Notes: generated by a model from the letters alone, not told the origin. DNA of 43,481 nucleotides from DASRAJ01 sp039920305 (GCA_039920305.1 JBDSEA010000035.1:1-43481); one strand, 5' to 3'. Positions 8,437 to 18,063 are shown, counted from the stretch's first letter. Numbers and translations are program-made.

Positions 8437-8652
8437 ATGAATCAACTGTTTCAGATTTGTGTCGGGATCCTTTACCGAATGTCAGACTTAACGGGGATCA
8501 GTTACGAAGCCCTTAATATCCTTCTGTTCGTTATAATTCAACCTTTAATTATAATAATACTTAGCCTGGCAGTAATTTATTTGGGAAGAAGACTTATAAA
8601 ATGCAATCAATTAATCGAAAAGTTAAAAAGTGAATACACATTCCGGTTATAA
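8437..8652 (+). CDS. Small single-pass membrane protein, unknown function
   Basis: 71 residues, MNQLFQICVGILYRMSDLTG..., with a long hydrophobic segment at about residues 26-49 (ALNILLFVIIQPLIIIILSLAVIYLG), then basic residues and a short amphipathic helix. The pattern of a short amphipathic front (ILYRMSDLTGISYEALNI) followed by FVIIxPLI is one I associate with small uncharacterised Bacteroidota membrane proteins, but I cannot name a family. The start ATG, length and hydrophobic design favour a real gene. No neighbours suggest a function. Confidence 0.55.
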   Translation: MNQLFQICVGILYRMSDLTGISYEALNILLFVIIQPLIIIILSLAVIYLGRRLIKCNQLIEKLKSEYTFRL

Positions 8653-8890
8653 GACCATGCTTCAGTGAATGAATGATATTTTCCGGGTTGCTTCAAGCTA
8701 ATCGTCAATAGGCTAATCAATTTTACAACAATGTTAGAGATCCCGAACTGTCCATGATTGATAATCAAGGCTATAATTAAGTTTTCAGAAATATCTTTCT
8801 TGATTCCTTCCCTTTATTATTTGTTTCATCTTGTGACAAGCCCGTTACCATGGGATAAGTTAAAAATGGCTATACAAAATGTAATCTGCA

Positions 8891-10315
8891 TTATTCTATA
8901 ATAACTTTTTGAACATATTTACCATGGTCAGTATCTGCAATAACGAGATAAATTCCTACGGGAAGATCACCTGCAGATATGGCTACAGAGTTCAATCCCT
9001 GTACAATTTCAAAATTTTTTTCAAAAACTTTTTGTCCGAGGGAATTGATCATTTCTATGGCAACTACGGATTTTTGATCACTGCTGAATTGAATAGTAAA
9101 ATCTGAATGCGCAGGATTCGGATAAATCACCATTGACCGGTGTGTTGCTTCTGACCAAATGGAAAATTTTCCATCAAACGGCATGGAAGAATCGGTTATG
9201 TGATAAATAGTTCCATCAACAAGGGAAGCAACATATAGCTCTCCGTTTAGATCTTCCCCAAATGAAGAATATGCATATTGCAATCCTGTCAGCAGAAAAA
9301 CATTTTGCCAGGTTCCACCCGAATTATATACTGCTCTGAAATTTCCACTGCAGTAATCGGTATAAAGATATTTGCCCGCCATATTGGGGTACAATGCTCC
9401 CCTGTAAACATAGCCGCCGGTGATCGAGCAGTCAGGATTATGCGGATACTCCACGACCGGGAAAATATATTCTGAGGCTGCACCACAACCGTTATTGTTG
9501 TAAACATGATTGCCCTCATAGCATCGCCATCCATAATTTTCACCGCCTGCAGATCCAGCCGCCTGGTAATCCACCTCTTCATATAAATTCTGACCTACAT
9601 CACCAATCCATAAGTCCCCTGTAGCGCGATCGAAACTAAACCGCCAGGGATTACGCAGGCCGAGCGCCCATATTTCATTACGGTAGCCTGGAGTATTTAT
9701 AAAGGGATTGCCTGATGGAATGGTGTAAGGAAGTCCATTATCTACGTTAATGCGCAGCATTTTTCCCAGCAACTTATCGGGGCTCTGAGCATTGTTGAAT
9801 GGATCGCCGCTGCCTCCGCCGTCACCCATTCCAATGTATAGATTTCCGTCTGGTCCAAACTTCAGGCAACCTCCATTGTGGTTGTCAAAAGGCTGCGCAA
9901 TAACGAGCAACTTAGTCTCACTGTTTATTTTAGCCTTGTTGGAATCAACTGCATTTACCTTATACCGCGCAATTACTGTTCTTTTCTTATTACTGATGTA
10001 ATTCACATAAAAAAATCCATTGCTTTTATAATCGGGATGAAATACAAGCCCAAGCAGGCCTTGCTCACTCCCGGCAGAAAAAACTTTACTGGTAATGTCA
10101 AGAAAAGGATTGGCCTTCTTGTTTCCATTCGCATCACAAATCCATATTTTACCGGTGCGTTCTACAATAAACAGGCGATTATCTCCACAGTTTTCTATAT
10201 CAACAGCGTTAGCGTATCCCGATGAAAAAGATTGCAGGCTCAGCACAGGATTCTGAGCCGTTGTATTGAAAGCAGAAAATACAACGGGGATGATAAGGAA
10301 GCAGTAGTTTTTCAT
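8891..10315 (-). CDS. Secreted PQQ-dependent sugar dehydrogenase-type beta-propeller with T9SS sorting domain
   Basis: 474 residues. A signal peptide (MKNYCFLIIPVVFSAFNTTAQ) is followed by a glucose/sorbosone dehydrogenase fold: SGYANAVDIENCGDNRLFIVERTGKIW, EQGLLGLVFHPDYKSNGFFYV, FDNHNGGCLKFGPDGNLYIGMGDGGGSGDP, EIWALGLRNPWRFSFD, GDLWIGDVGQN.YEEVD and GGYVYRG. The motifs with DNHNGG and GLRNPWR are typical of this soluble-GDH-like family, which oxidises sugars with PQQ and Ca. The last about 75 residues (YPNPAHSDFTIQF ... LPVGIYLVIADTDHGKYVQKVIIE) are a type A T9SS C-terminal domain, so the enzyme is exported across the outer membrane. Substrate is unknown. It stands alone, 92 nt upstream of the glycosyltransferase end. 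Confidence 0.93.
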   Translation of the reverse strand: MKNYCFLIIPVVFSAFNTTAQNPVLSLQSFSSGYANAVDIENCGDNRLFIVERTGKIWICDANGNKKANPFLDITSKVFSAGSEQGLLGLVFHPDYKSNGFFYVNYISNKKRTVIARYKVNAVDSNKAKINSETKLLVIAQPFDNHNGGCLKFGPDGNLYIGMGDGGGSGDPFNNAQSPDKLLGKMLRINVDNGLPYTIPSGNPFINTPGYRNEIWALGLRNPWRFSFDRATGDLWIGDVGQNLYEEVDYQAAGSAGGENYGWRCYEGNHVYNNNGCGAASEYIFPVVEYPHNPDCSITGGYVYRGALYPNMAGKYLYTDYCSGNFRAVYNSGGTWQNVFLLTGLQYAYSSFGEDLNGELYVASLVDGTIYHITDSSMPFDGKFSIWSEATHRSMVIYPNPAHSDFTIQFSSDQKSVVAIEMINSLGQKVFEKNFEIVQGLNSVAISAGDLPVGIYLVIADTDHGKYVQKVIIE

Positions 10316-10407
10316 ATTTATAATTTTGCCTTAAAATTAATAAGGTGTAACCATTTTATTTCATTACCAGCAAATAAAATTCAGGGGAATATCAAACACC
10401 CCGTAAA

Positions 10408-11529
10408 TCATTCCATAGCACTTGCAATACAATCCCAAAGGTGGTCGGCAGTATTTTGCCAGGTAAATCTTTGCCTTTGAATCTTTCCTGCAGCGATCAA
10501 ACTACTTCGAAGCAAGGGATTTTCATAAACCTTTCTCATGGCAGCGGCTATTTCGTCTGTATGATGTGGATTTACAAGCAGGCCTGCCTCCCCGGCTACC
10601 TCCGGCATTGAAGAAACATTGGAGGTAATTACAGGCACATTACAATTCATTGCTTCAACAATGGGAATTCCGAACCCCTCAAAGAGGGAAACATATACGA
10701 GAGCAATAGCGCCACCCATGAGGCGGGAAAGATCTACCCTGGAAAGATGACCTGTAAAAATCACATCATCCTTATAATCCAGAGCCGCCCAAACCTTGAT
10801 AGCCTCATGGTAATCCCAGTTTCTACCTGCCATTACAAGCTTTACCCCTGACGAAGTTTGCCGTTTAAATTCATCGAATGCAAGAAAAAGGTTGATTGAG
10901 TTTTTTCGCGGTTGTATTGCACCCGCATAAATAAAATAATCTGCCCCCTGTGTGAAATCCTGCTTAACCTTTACTTTGTCTGTTTCTGAAAGCGGGTGAA
11001 AAAATTCATTCGACCCATTGCCGGTTACATCAATCTTCTTTTCCTCTATCTTATATTTTGCTATTACATCCTGTTTGGTAAATTCTGAGACAGTAGCGAT
11101 ACGGGTGGCTTTTCGCACATAGCGTGGTGTGAAATAGCAATAATAGCGTAAGGAAAGCGCATCGAGGTGATCGTTGAAATGCTCAAATGCCAGATCATGA
11201 ATCACCATTATCTGCCTGCAATGTGTGTGCAGAGAGCAATAGCCATCAGGAGATAGAAAGGCATCGGGCTGAATTTTCTTTAACGCGTTTGGGACCGCAA
11301 ACTCAAACCACCAGTACCAAAGTAATGGATGGCGGGCAGGCGGAAACAAAACAAGGGGAGTTACGTTAGCAGAAAAAATAAACTCAGGGTGAAACTTCCT
11401 GTCGAAAAGAAAAAAAAATTCATGCTCGGGATGCTGCACAGTGATCCTTTTCAGTGATTCATAAGTGAACCAGCCGATGCCTTCGAGTTTATTCTTAATT
11501 AGAAAGCGTGTATTAACAGCAATTTTCAA
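10408..11529 (-). CDS. Glycosyltransferase, GT4 (glycosyl transferases group 1)
   Basis: About 374 residues if started at TTG 11529, which gives (M)KIAVNTRFLIKNKLEGIGWF, the usual beginning of this family; a GTG at 11562 would add 11 residues of unusual sequence. GT-B fold: the N-terminal acceptor domain includes MVIHDLAFEHF and TPRYVRKATRIATVSEFTKQD. The C-terminal nucleotide-sugar domain has YFIYAGAIQPRKN, FEGFGIPIVEAMNCNVPVITS (the E-x7-E nucleotide-sugar motif) and GEAGLLVNP. It probably adds a sugar such as mannose to a lipid-linked oligosaccharide at the cytoplasmic face. It is divergent from the flippase gene, 220 nt away, and belongs to the polysaccharide region. Confidence 0.92.
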   Translation of the reverse strand: MKIAVNTRFLIKNKLEGIGWFTYESLKRITVQHPEHEFFFLFDRKFHPEFIFSANVTPLVLFPPARHPLLWYWWFEFAVPNALKKIQPDAFLSPDGYCSLHTHCRQIMVIHDLAFEHFNDHLDALSLRYYCYFTPRYVRKATRIATVSEFTKQDVIAKYKIEEKKIDVTGNGSNEFFHPLSETDKVKVKQDFTQGADYFIYAGAIQPRKNSINLFLAFDEFKRQTSSGVKLVMAGRNWDYHEAIKVWAALDYKDDVIFTGHLSRVDLSRLMGGAIALVYVSLFEGFGIPIVEAMNCNVPVITSNVSSMPEVAGEAGLLVNPHHTDEIAAAMRKVYENPLLRSSLIAAGKIQRQRFTWQNTADHLWDCIASAME

Positions 11530-11749
11530 GCGTGGAAAATTGTAACAAAGAACGGAAAGCACTCTGAGAGTTTTACAAAAAATGCATCCGGCTTTTGTTT
11601 AAGCATAAGGTGGCTATTTTAGGATCTGTTTTAAGAAACTTAATTTGAAACCATACAGGCAGAGGTTCGTGGCTGAAAACAAATTTGCGGGAATCATCAG
11701 CCAGGCTATACCTTTTCGCACTAATGTTTGAATAACTATTCAAAAAAGG

Positions 11750-13192
11750 ATGCATAAATTTTTTTTCAGAAATCTTGCTTTTCTCATTGGAATCAATCTC
11801 ATCATCAAGCCCCTGTGGATTTTTGGTATTGACCGAACCGTTCAGAATACGGTTGGGGCCGAAAGCTATGGCCTCTATTTCGTGCTGATGAATCTCTCAT
11901 TTCTCACCCAGATTTTTCTCGATTTCGGCATCAGCAATTATAACAACCGCGTTATCGCCCGGCAGGAACATTTGCTTACAATCCATCTTTCCAATATTTT
12001 CAGCATCAAGCTTTTTCTATCTGGAATTTACCTGATTATTACCGGCATTATTGCATTAGCACTTGATTATTCAGGCTATCAGCTGTATCTCTTATTGCTT
12101 ATTTGCGGAAACCAGATACTTGCCTCACTCATAGTATATGTGCGCTCGAACATTTCAGCACTCCATCATTTCAAAGTTGACAGTATTTTCTCAGTTATGG
12201 ATAAAGCTTTGATGCTTTTAATCTGCGGAGTGCTGCTGATCGTCCCTTCACTTCAGGCGCAATTTATTATTGAGTGGTTTGTGTACGCACAGTTATTCTC
12301 GTACTTCGTTACTTTCATAATTGCCCTGATCTACGTTCTTAGCATTTCAGGAAGAATATCCCTTGACTTTTCACGCTCCTTTTCAATTGATCTTATCAGA
12401 AATTCCTTTCCCTTTGCCCTGCTGATTGCCCTCATGATGATTTATGGAAAGGTGGATGGCGTGATGCTCCAAAACTTATTGCCACTTGAGGGCCACTTTG
12501 AAGCGGGATTATATGCTTCTGCTTATCGCCTGCTTGATGCCTTCAATCAGTTCGGGTACCTGTTTGCTGTTCTCCTGCTGCCGATATTTACACGCCTGCT
12601 CTCTAATAAGCAATCAGTTGAAATATTAGTGAAAACGAGTTTTACAGTGATCTTCATTATTTCGGTGATTGTTTCAGCGGGGTTGAGTTTTTATTCAAAA
12701 CCGGTGATGACCCTGCTTTACAACGAAAATCCCGGTTATTCTGCCATGCTGCTTCACTACCTGATCTTTTGCTTTATTGGCACATGTGCTGTATATATTT
12801 TCGGTACCTTGCTTACAGCCAACGGAAATCTGTATCTGCTCTGTGTCGTTTCAGCAGTTGCTGTCGGAGTAAATTTTTTATTAAACCTTTATTTGATTCC
12901 AAAGCTGAAAGCATTAGGAGCGGCAGAAACTGCAACATTTACTCAGCTTCTGACTGCTGCCTTAACCATTTTTGCGGCTGTCAAAATTTTTAAATGGCGA
13001 ATGAATATAAAATTGATTTTCCGCCTACTCATATTTTTACTCGCCACTATGATGATTTTCTGGATAAGCAGGCAGGTTGATGCTTCCTGGATCATCTGCG
13101 CGGTATCTGCCGTAGTCGCCAGTATCTATTTCTCATTCCTGATCAGGCTGATAAACGTGAGAAGTATTTTCGCTTTGGCAAGAACTGTATAA
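11750..13192 (+). CDS. Oligosaccharide flippase (Wzx-like, polysaccharide biosynthesis protein)
   Basis: 480 residues with 12-14 hydrophobic segments. The opening FRNLAFLIGINLIIKPLWIFGIDRTVQNTVGAESYGLYFVLMNLSFLTQIFLDFGISNYNNR is typical of MOP-superfamily polysaccharide exporters (first helix, then ExYGLY and D.GI.NY). It should flip lipid-linked repeat units across the inner membrane. It is followed 56 nt later by the Wzz-like gene and then by the polymerase/ligase gene, an arrangement expected of a Wzx/Wzy pathway. The cargo is unknown. Confidence 0.92.
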   Translation: MHKFFFRNLAFLIGINLIIKPLWIFGIDRTVQNTVGAESYGLYFVLMNLSFLTQIFLDFGISNYNNRVIARQEHLLTIHLSNIFSIKLFLSGIYLIITGIIALALDYSGYQLYLLLLICGNQILASLIVYVRSNISALHHFKVDSIFSVMDKALMLLICGVLLIVPSLQAQFIIEWFVYAQLFSYFVTFIIALIYVLSISGRISLDFSRSFSIDLIRNSFPFALLIALMMIYGKVDGVMLQNLLPLEGHFEAGLYASAYRLLDAFNQFGYLFAVLLLPIFTRLLSNKQSVEILVKTSFTVIFIISVIVSAGLSFYSKPVMTLLYNENPGYSAMLLHYLIFCFIGTCAVYIFGTLLTANGNLYLLCVVSAVAVGVNFLLNLYLIPKLKALGAAETATFTQLLTAALTIFAAVKIFKWRMNIKLIFRLLIFLLATMMIFWISRQVDASWIICAVSAVVASIYFSFLIRLINVRSIFALARTV

Positions 13193-13248
13193 GACAAAGG
13201 ATTCGGAAATGTATTTTTCTATCTTCGCAAAAATTTTTTTAACCCTTC

Positions 13249-14217
13249 ATGGAGCAATCATTAAACCTGTTATCTTTTTTCAAAGTCATTTGGAAGTGGA
13301 GGAAACCAATCTTAATTGTTGAAGGAATAGCACTTGCAGGTAGCATCATAATTTCTGATCCGCACATCATGCCCCCATATTACCAGGCGGGCTCATCTTT
13401 TTATCCGTTGAATCCCAATATGACAAGCAGCGGAACTTTATTTTCCGGCGGCGACAATTATATGTTTGGCGGAAGCAGCGATGTGGACCGGGTTCTGTCT
13501 ATTGCGGGCTCGGCTCCCCTCAAGCTGTACATTGTAAATAAATTTCATCTTTTCGAGCATTATAAAATAGATTCAGCAAAGGAAACGTATCCCATGTACA
13601 CCGTATTAAAGGATTTCGATAAAAACTATATCTACCAAAAAAATGACAAGGGCGCGGTAACCATAAATATACTTGATCATGACCGTTTTCTTGCAGCACA
13701 GATGGTAAATGAAATCGTGAATAAAGTGGATCAGATTAACCGCGATTTACTCAATGAAAATAAAAACCAGATTCTCGCGATTTACCAGAACAAGCTTAAG
13801 AACAAGGAAAAGGAGGTGAAGGATTTAACAGATACAATTTTCAATCTTAAGCAGAAGTATAATCTTTATACTGATATTGATGACCTCCCTGCTCAAATAA
13901 AGGATGCTCAAAGCTCAACAGGATCAGCTTATGATGCTGCATCAGAGAGAGTGAAGGTGATGGAGGAAAAAAAGAAAGGAGCCATCCGGGAATTGAATAA
14001 CAATATTGTACAATTCGAGCAATACAGTGCCTCAATCACCAGTGATGTTCCCACATTGTTTATTCTTGAGAAAGCTTTTCCCGCTGAAAGGAAATCGAAG
14101 CCTATTCGGTGGATAATTGTGCTCGGTTCGTTGCTGGTGGCTTTCATATTAGCTTCACTGGCTGTTCTTTTAATTGAACGCTCCAAGTCTATCAAAGAAG
14201 CTTTCAGAAATGCATAG
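13249..14217 (+). CDS. Wzz-like polysaccharide chain-length / export co-polymerase
   Basis: 322 residues. One membrane segment lies near residues 15-35 and a second near 288-312, just before a short cytoplasmic tail (ERSKSIKEAFRNA). The periplasmic part includes a predicted coiled coil at about 155-265, with KNKEKEVKDLTDTIFNLKQ. This two-helix, hairpin layout is that of Wzz/GNVR polysaccharide co-polymerases. The C-terminal tyrosine-kinase (Wzc) domain is absent, so this is the short form. A Gly/Ser-rich loop (SSGTLFSGGDNYMFGGSSD) lies near 62-82. The gene is followed directly by the polymerase/ligase gene with an 8-nt overlap, so the two are translationally coupled. Confidence 0.88.
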   Translation: MEQSLNLLSFFKVIWKWRKPILIVEGIALAGSIIISDPHIMPPYYQAGSSFYPLNPNMTSSGTLFSGGDNYMFGGSSDVDRVLSIAGSAPLKLYIVNKFHLFEHYKIDSAKETYPMYTVLKDFDKNYIYQKNDKGAVTINILDHDRFLAAQMVNEIVNKVDQINRDLLNENKNQILAIYQNKLKNKEKEVKDLTDTIFNLKQKYNLYTDIDDLPAQIKDAQSSTGSAYDAASERVKVMEEKKKGAIRELNNNIVQFEQYSASITSDVPTLFILEKAFPAERKSKPIRWIIVLGSLLVAFILASLAVLLIERSKSIKEAFRNA

Positions 14218-15694
14218 CGGCAATGCCTTATTAAATAACCGATTTTCTGAAAAAGCATCCGGGCTGATATTTTATATTTTCAGTTCCATCATTCTTATTT
14301 CCCTTGCCGTAAGCATATACTCAGAGAATTATTACCTGTTACTCATTCCATCCGGGATTTTATTTCTTTATCTCAGCCTGATTAATATCAAATTCATTTA
14401 TTTCCTGCTTCTGATAACCATTCCATTAAGCATAGAAATTCAGTTGCCAAATGGCTTTGCAACTGACTTTCCAACGGAGTTGCTCACAGGAGGCCTGATG
14501 ATACTTTTTATCACGCTAGTACTTGCAAAGCCTCAAATTTTTAACATCGATTTTTTGAAGAGCCCTTTATTTTTCCTCGTGGTCATCCATTATGTATGGA
14601 TTCTTATCACTTCAATTTTCTCAGAAGATGCCTATGTCTCATTTAAATTTTTTCTTGCCAAAACCTGGTACCTCACCACATTTTTGTTTGTAACTGCCAT
14701 CATCATAAAAAGAGTGGAGGATTTTAAAATTGCATTCTGGTGCCTGCTTATACCATTGCTTTTTACAATGGTGTATACGCTGGTGAACCATGCAAAAACC
14801 GGCTTTACATTTCAAACAGTTAATACACCCATGCTGCCATTTTTTCGCAATCATGTTAACTATGCGTGCAGCATTGCACAAATGATACCTCTCTCTGTAC
14901 TTGCAGTGAGCTGGTATAGAAAAAGAACTTTAAAAAGAAGATTTCTGATTATTTCTATCCTCTTAATGCTTGTGGCAGTTTATTTTTCATATACCCGGTC
15001 AGCCTGGCTTTCATTGTTAGCAGCGGCTATGGTAATTGCCGTGATCAGGTTTAAGCTGATGAAGCCGGCAGTGATAGTTGCCTTTGCAGGAAGCATCTGT
15101 TTTTTTATTTACATGGGGATTAATAATCATTACCTCACCCATGCCCCGGACTATGAAACCACGGTCTATCACACTGATCTCTCTCAGCATTTGGAATCAA
15201 CTTTTGAGGGGAAGGATATTTCGAGTGCTGAAAGAATCTACCGCTGGGTTGCCGGCATCAGGATGTGGATGGAGCATCCTGTAATGGGTTTTGGTCCCGG
15301 CAACTTCAACAATTTTTATAAGGCATTTACCGTAAGCAGCTTCCGGACCTATGTGAGCGATAATCCTGAGCGGTCGTCAATTCACAATTACTTCTTGCTT
15401 GTGCTCACTGAGCAGGGCTTGATCGGGATGATCATTTTTGTTGCGCTCACAGTCGTAATTTTTATAAATGGCGAGCGCATCTATTTTCAAACTGTAGTGA
15501 AGGAAGAAAGACGTTATGTACTGGCGCTTCTTCTGTGCCTTGTGATCATTTATGTAAATACTTTTTTGAGTGACCTGCTAGAAACTGACAAGATCGGATC
15601 GCTTTATTTTATTTGTATCGCCCTGTTGATTAACCAGGACATCCGGAACAAAAAGCAGGCAAATATTTCAGTTGCTCAATCCACATTGAGTTAA
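14210..15694 (+). CDS. O-antigen polymerase/ligase family protein (Wzy_C)
   Basis: 495 residues from ATG 14210; an upstream in-frame TTG at 14174 lies well inside the Wzz gene and is unlikely. There are about 10-12 membrane segments. The diagnostic periplasmic loop follows RSAWLSLLAAAM: SSAERIYRWVAGIRMWMEHPVMGFGPGNF...YF...LTEQGLIG, with the R...W...A..M...P..G.GPG...Y and H...(L)...E.G..G pattern of WaaL/Wzy proteins. It either polymerises repeat units or transfers glycan to an acceptor; sequence alone does not separate the two. Its TAA overlaps the convergent methyltransferase stop: the four bases TTAA at 15691-15694 serve both. Confidence 0.92.
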   Translation: MHSGNALLNNRFSEKASGLIFYIFSSIILISLAVSIYSENYYLLLIPSGILFLYLSLINIKFIYFLLLITIPLSIEIQLPNGFATDFPTELLTGGLMILFITLVLAKPQIFNIDFLKSPLFFLVVIHYVWILITSIFSEDAYVSFKFFLAKTWYLTTFLFVTAIIIKRVEDFKIAFWCLLIPLLFTMVYTLVNHAKTGFTFQTVNTPMLPFFRNHVNYACSIAQMIPLSVLAVSWYRKRTLKRRFLIISILLMLVAVYFSYTRSAWLSLLAAAMVIAVIRFKLMKPAVIVAFAGSICFFIYMGINNHYLTHAPDYETTVYHTDLSQHLESTFEGKDISSAERIYRWVAGIRMWMEHPVMGFGPGNFNNFYKAFTVSSFRTYVSDNPERSSIHNYFLLVLTEQGLIGMIIFVALTVVIFINGERIYFQTVVKEERRYVLALLLCLVIIYVNTFLSDLLETDKIGSLYFICIALLINQDIRNKKQANISVAQSTLS

Positions 15695-16662
15695 CCTGCA
15701 TTTGAAGGCTCCAATTGATTTACCTCCTTATTGATCCCTATAGATGAAACGAGGTAGCAATGGCTGACGGCAACATCCCGGAGAGAACCCGTTTTATACT
15801 TTTCAGTTAGGTGAATTGATTGAAGTTCCTGCAGATCACCTTCTCTTACACTTTCAATATTGATGGGTATCCCAAGATCTGCATACATCGTTCTATACTC
15901 ATGTACACGAAGTCTGTTTTGGGGCTGGATGCGATTGTCAATCAGTTTCCATTGACGATCACTGAACTTCAAAAAATTGTAAATGGTAATAGATTTATCA
16001 AAGTGAGCAAAATGATCACTCATATCAATGAAGTGAGAAAGGACACCGTCAGGCTTAATTACTCTTTTCAATTCTTTTAATATTCCCATGAGTACGTCAG
16101 GATAGATATGCTCAAAGGTGTTGTTTGAAGTAACCAATCCAATCTCATTGTCTTTTAAGAATGGCATATTGCGTGCGTCGCCAATTTTAAAGTGAATCTG
16201 TAACTCGCTGCAAAGCTTTTCAAAAACAGTTGTGTTGCTTTGCTGAAGGATTTCAATAAGTCGTTGAAATTTTTGTGGCTGATAGCTCAAATAACACTGA
16301 AGAATTCCATTATTATGGTATACCACAAACTTCTGAAGCGTTAAAATCAATCGCTTTTTATTTGTGAGCGCACTAATATCAATAGAATAAATTTTTTCTG
16401 CTCCCGTAAGGAACATACTAACCGGTACCACGGGATACCACCCCGTACCTATTTCTAAAAATGATTCCGGCCGGCTGTTCCCTGTTATTACGGCAGAAAA
16501 ATGAAGATGATTCTTAGCATGCTCTAACCGGTCAATGAAATATTCATCTGTAAGCAATATACCTTTTGTCACCCACTTTTGAAATAATTCATTGATGGAA
16601 TGACTAAAAGGTAAAAAGGAAACTGCTTTTTGTACCAGAGCTTTAGCAATCCATTTCTTCAT
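15691..16662 (-). CDS. SAM-dependent methyltransferase (class I), specificity unknown
   Basis: 323 residues from ATG 16662; a GTG at 16686 would add 8. The SAM-binding loop is SFLEIGTGWYPVVPVS, followed by KIYSIDISAL (acidic residue of motif II), GDARNMPFLKDNEIGLVTSNNTFEHIYPD (motifs III-IV) and ELKRVIKPDGVLSHFIDMSDHF. This is a Methyltransf_11/25-like fold with an added N-terminal helical part and a C-terminal segment. Methyltransferases of this kind often modify sugars or lipids in glycan clusters, and it follows a polysaccharide polymerase, but here it is on the opposite strand, 33 nt after the phosphatase gene. The substrate is inferred from location only. Confidence 0.85.
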   Translation of the reverse strand: MKKWIAKALVQKAVSFLPFSHSINELFQKWVTKGILLTDEYFIDRLEHAKNHLHFSAVITGNSRPESFLEIGTGWYPVVPVSMFLTGAEKIYSIDISALTNKKRLILTLQKFVVYHNNGILQCYLSYQPQKFQRLIEILQQSNTTVFEKLCSELQIHFKIGDARNMPFLKDNEIGLVTSNNTFEHIYPDVLMGILKELKRVIKPDGVLSHFIDMSDHFAHFDKSITIYNFLKFSDRQWKLIDNRIQPQNRLRVHEYRTMYADLGIPINIESVREGDLQELQSIHLTEKYKTGSLRDVAVSHCYLVSSIGINKEVNQLEPSNAG

Positions 16663-16695
16663 ACTTAAATTCTGAGACTTTACCACCTTCCATGA

Positions 16696-17955
16696 TCATA
16701 CTTCCGGAGCCGGAACTCTGCATGTAAGCAAGCTAATGTCATCATTAATCATCTTTACTCCTTTATATGAAATGATGTGATCAACCATTGCATTGTTCAG
16801 TTGCAAAGGTGGCAATTGAGCATTTTGACGAAGGAAATCAACAAGGTGACTTACATCGAGTGTATCCCCTTCGTCATTGTGTATATCAATCAGGCCATCC
16901 GTATAGCAGAATAATAAAAACTCGCTGGCAAGATAAATCTTTTGCAAATGAACATAGGGCAATTTCTCAAACATTCCAAGAATAGTACATCCCTCATTCA
17001 GTAATGTTGTTTCACCGTTATGCATCAGTATCGGCGGATTATGCCCGGCATTTACATATTCAAGAACCCGGGTAGCATGATTATACCTTGCCAGAAACAA
17101 AGTAATAAATTTTTCTCCCCGGGTAATATCGTTGACGCGCGCGTTTAGATTTTCAATGAGGGTATGAAGCAAGCTGCCTTTTTCAGCATATGAACGGAGG
17201 CTTGCCTGGAAGCTGGCCATGAGTAATGCTGCCGCTACACCTTTTCCTGAAATATCTGCAATACAGAATATGCATTCATCCTCACCCAGCTCAAAATAAT
17301 CATAGAAATCACCACCTACTTCCTGATGGGGCAGATAGGTGCCTGCCATAGTAATACGATCATTGTCAGGAAGCTTTCCGGGAATCAGCATGATCTGCAT
17401 CTGACCAGCCATCTCCATTTCACTCTTTAAAAACTTCTGCTTCATCTGCAAACGAAAGAGTTTTTTATTCTCGATTGCTACAGCAATAACGCTCGAAAGC
17501 GTCTGAATGTAATTAAGCTGCTTGTCCAGAGGTACATGATCTTCGTGCACCGAGTCAACAAACGTAAATGCCAGAGGCATTTCTTTATGATACATTGGAA
17601 CTACAACTTCAAAGTGCTCTGCCAATGGGTGATTTATTCTGTCAAGATGCGTAATCTGCCTGAATGAAAGCAAATGTTTGCATAGCAGATCTTCAGCCTT
17701 TTTGCAGTCAATGCCATGAGCATTGGTGCACACCCAGTCATTAATGTGAATGAAAATGGCAAGTTTCTTAACCCCTAATTTTTTTACAAGAATATTCTCA
17801 AACAACTTAAGCAGTCCCCTAGCAGAAACATTACTGTTAATGGCCTGTGTTATCTGTAGCAATGAATTCAGTTGCTCCTCTTTTAAGTTCAGGAGGCGCT
17901 CGAATTCTCCGGTTTCAGATTCTATATGGAATGCAGCAGGGTTCACTGGTTTCAA
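16696..17955 (-). CDS. GAF-PP2C (SpoIIE/RsbU-type) serine phosphatase
   Basis: 419 residues; the first codon is TTG at 17955, with no in-frame ATG for a long distance. The N-terminal helix (LNLKEEQLNSLLQITQAINSN) leads into a GAF-like sensor at about 40-165. A linker helix (RLQMKQKFLKSEMEMAGQMQIMLIP, with the conserved A..Q..LLP motif) precedes the SpoIIE phosphatase domain: GGDFYDYFELGEDECIFCIADISGKGVAAALLMA, YVNAGHNPP and LLFCYTDGLID, with the metal Asp residues present. Such proteins dephosphorylate anti-sigma-factor antagonists in partner-switching. No anti-sigma factor or antagonist is adjacent; instead it sits between a methyltransferase and a small protein and GT2 gene. The target is unknown. 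Confidence 0.93.
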   Translation of the reverse strand: MKPVNPAAFHIESETGEFERLLNLKEEQLNSLLQITQAINSNVSARGLLKLFENILVKKLGVKKLAIFIHINDWVCTNAHGIDCKKAEDLLCKHLLSFRQITHLDRINHPLAEHFEVVVPMYHKEMPLAFTFVDSVHEDHVPLDKQLNYIQTLSSVIAVAIENKKLFRLQMKQKFLKSEMEMAGQMQIMLIPGKLPDNDRITMAGTYLPHQEVGGDFYDYFELGEDECIFCIADISGKGVAAALLMASFQASLRSYAEKGSLLHTLIENLNARVNDITRGEKFITLFLARYNHATRVLEYVNAGHNPPILMHNGETTLLNEGCTILGMFEKLPYVHLQKIYLASEFLLFCYTDGLIDIHNDEGDTLDVSHLVDFLRQNAQLPPLQLNNAMVDHIISYKGVKMINDDISLLTCRVPAPEV

Positions 17956-18063
17956 CTCATTTATTTACTTTCTACCCAAAGTTCACGAAGGCACTCATTT
18001 GAATAACGGCTATTATACACAATTTGATGACAGGTGATGTAAAGAATATTGCAATTTACCTCG

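Noticed and set aside
10321..10328. TAATTTTG matching the -7 promoter consensus on the plus strand
   Set aside because: No plus-strand gene follows; the adjacent gene starts on the minus strand at 10315. Chance match.
11573..11755. 60-residue minus-strand frame between the GT4 and flippase genes
   Set aside because: It lies in the divergent promoter gap, has no recognisable motif and would block the promoters.
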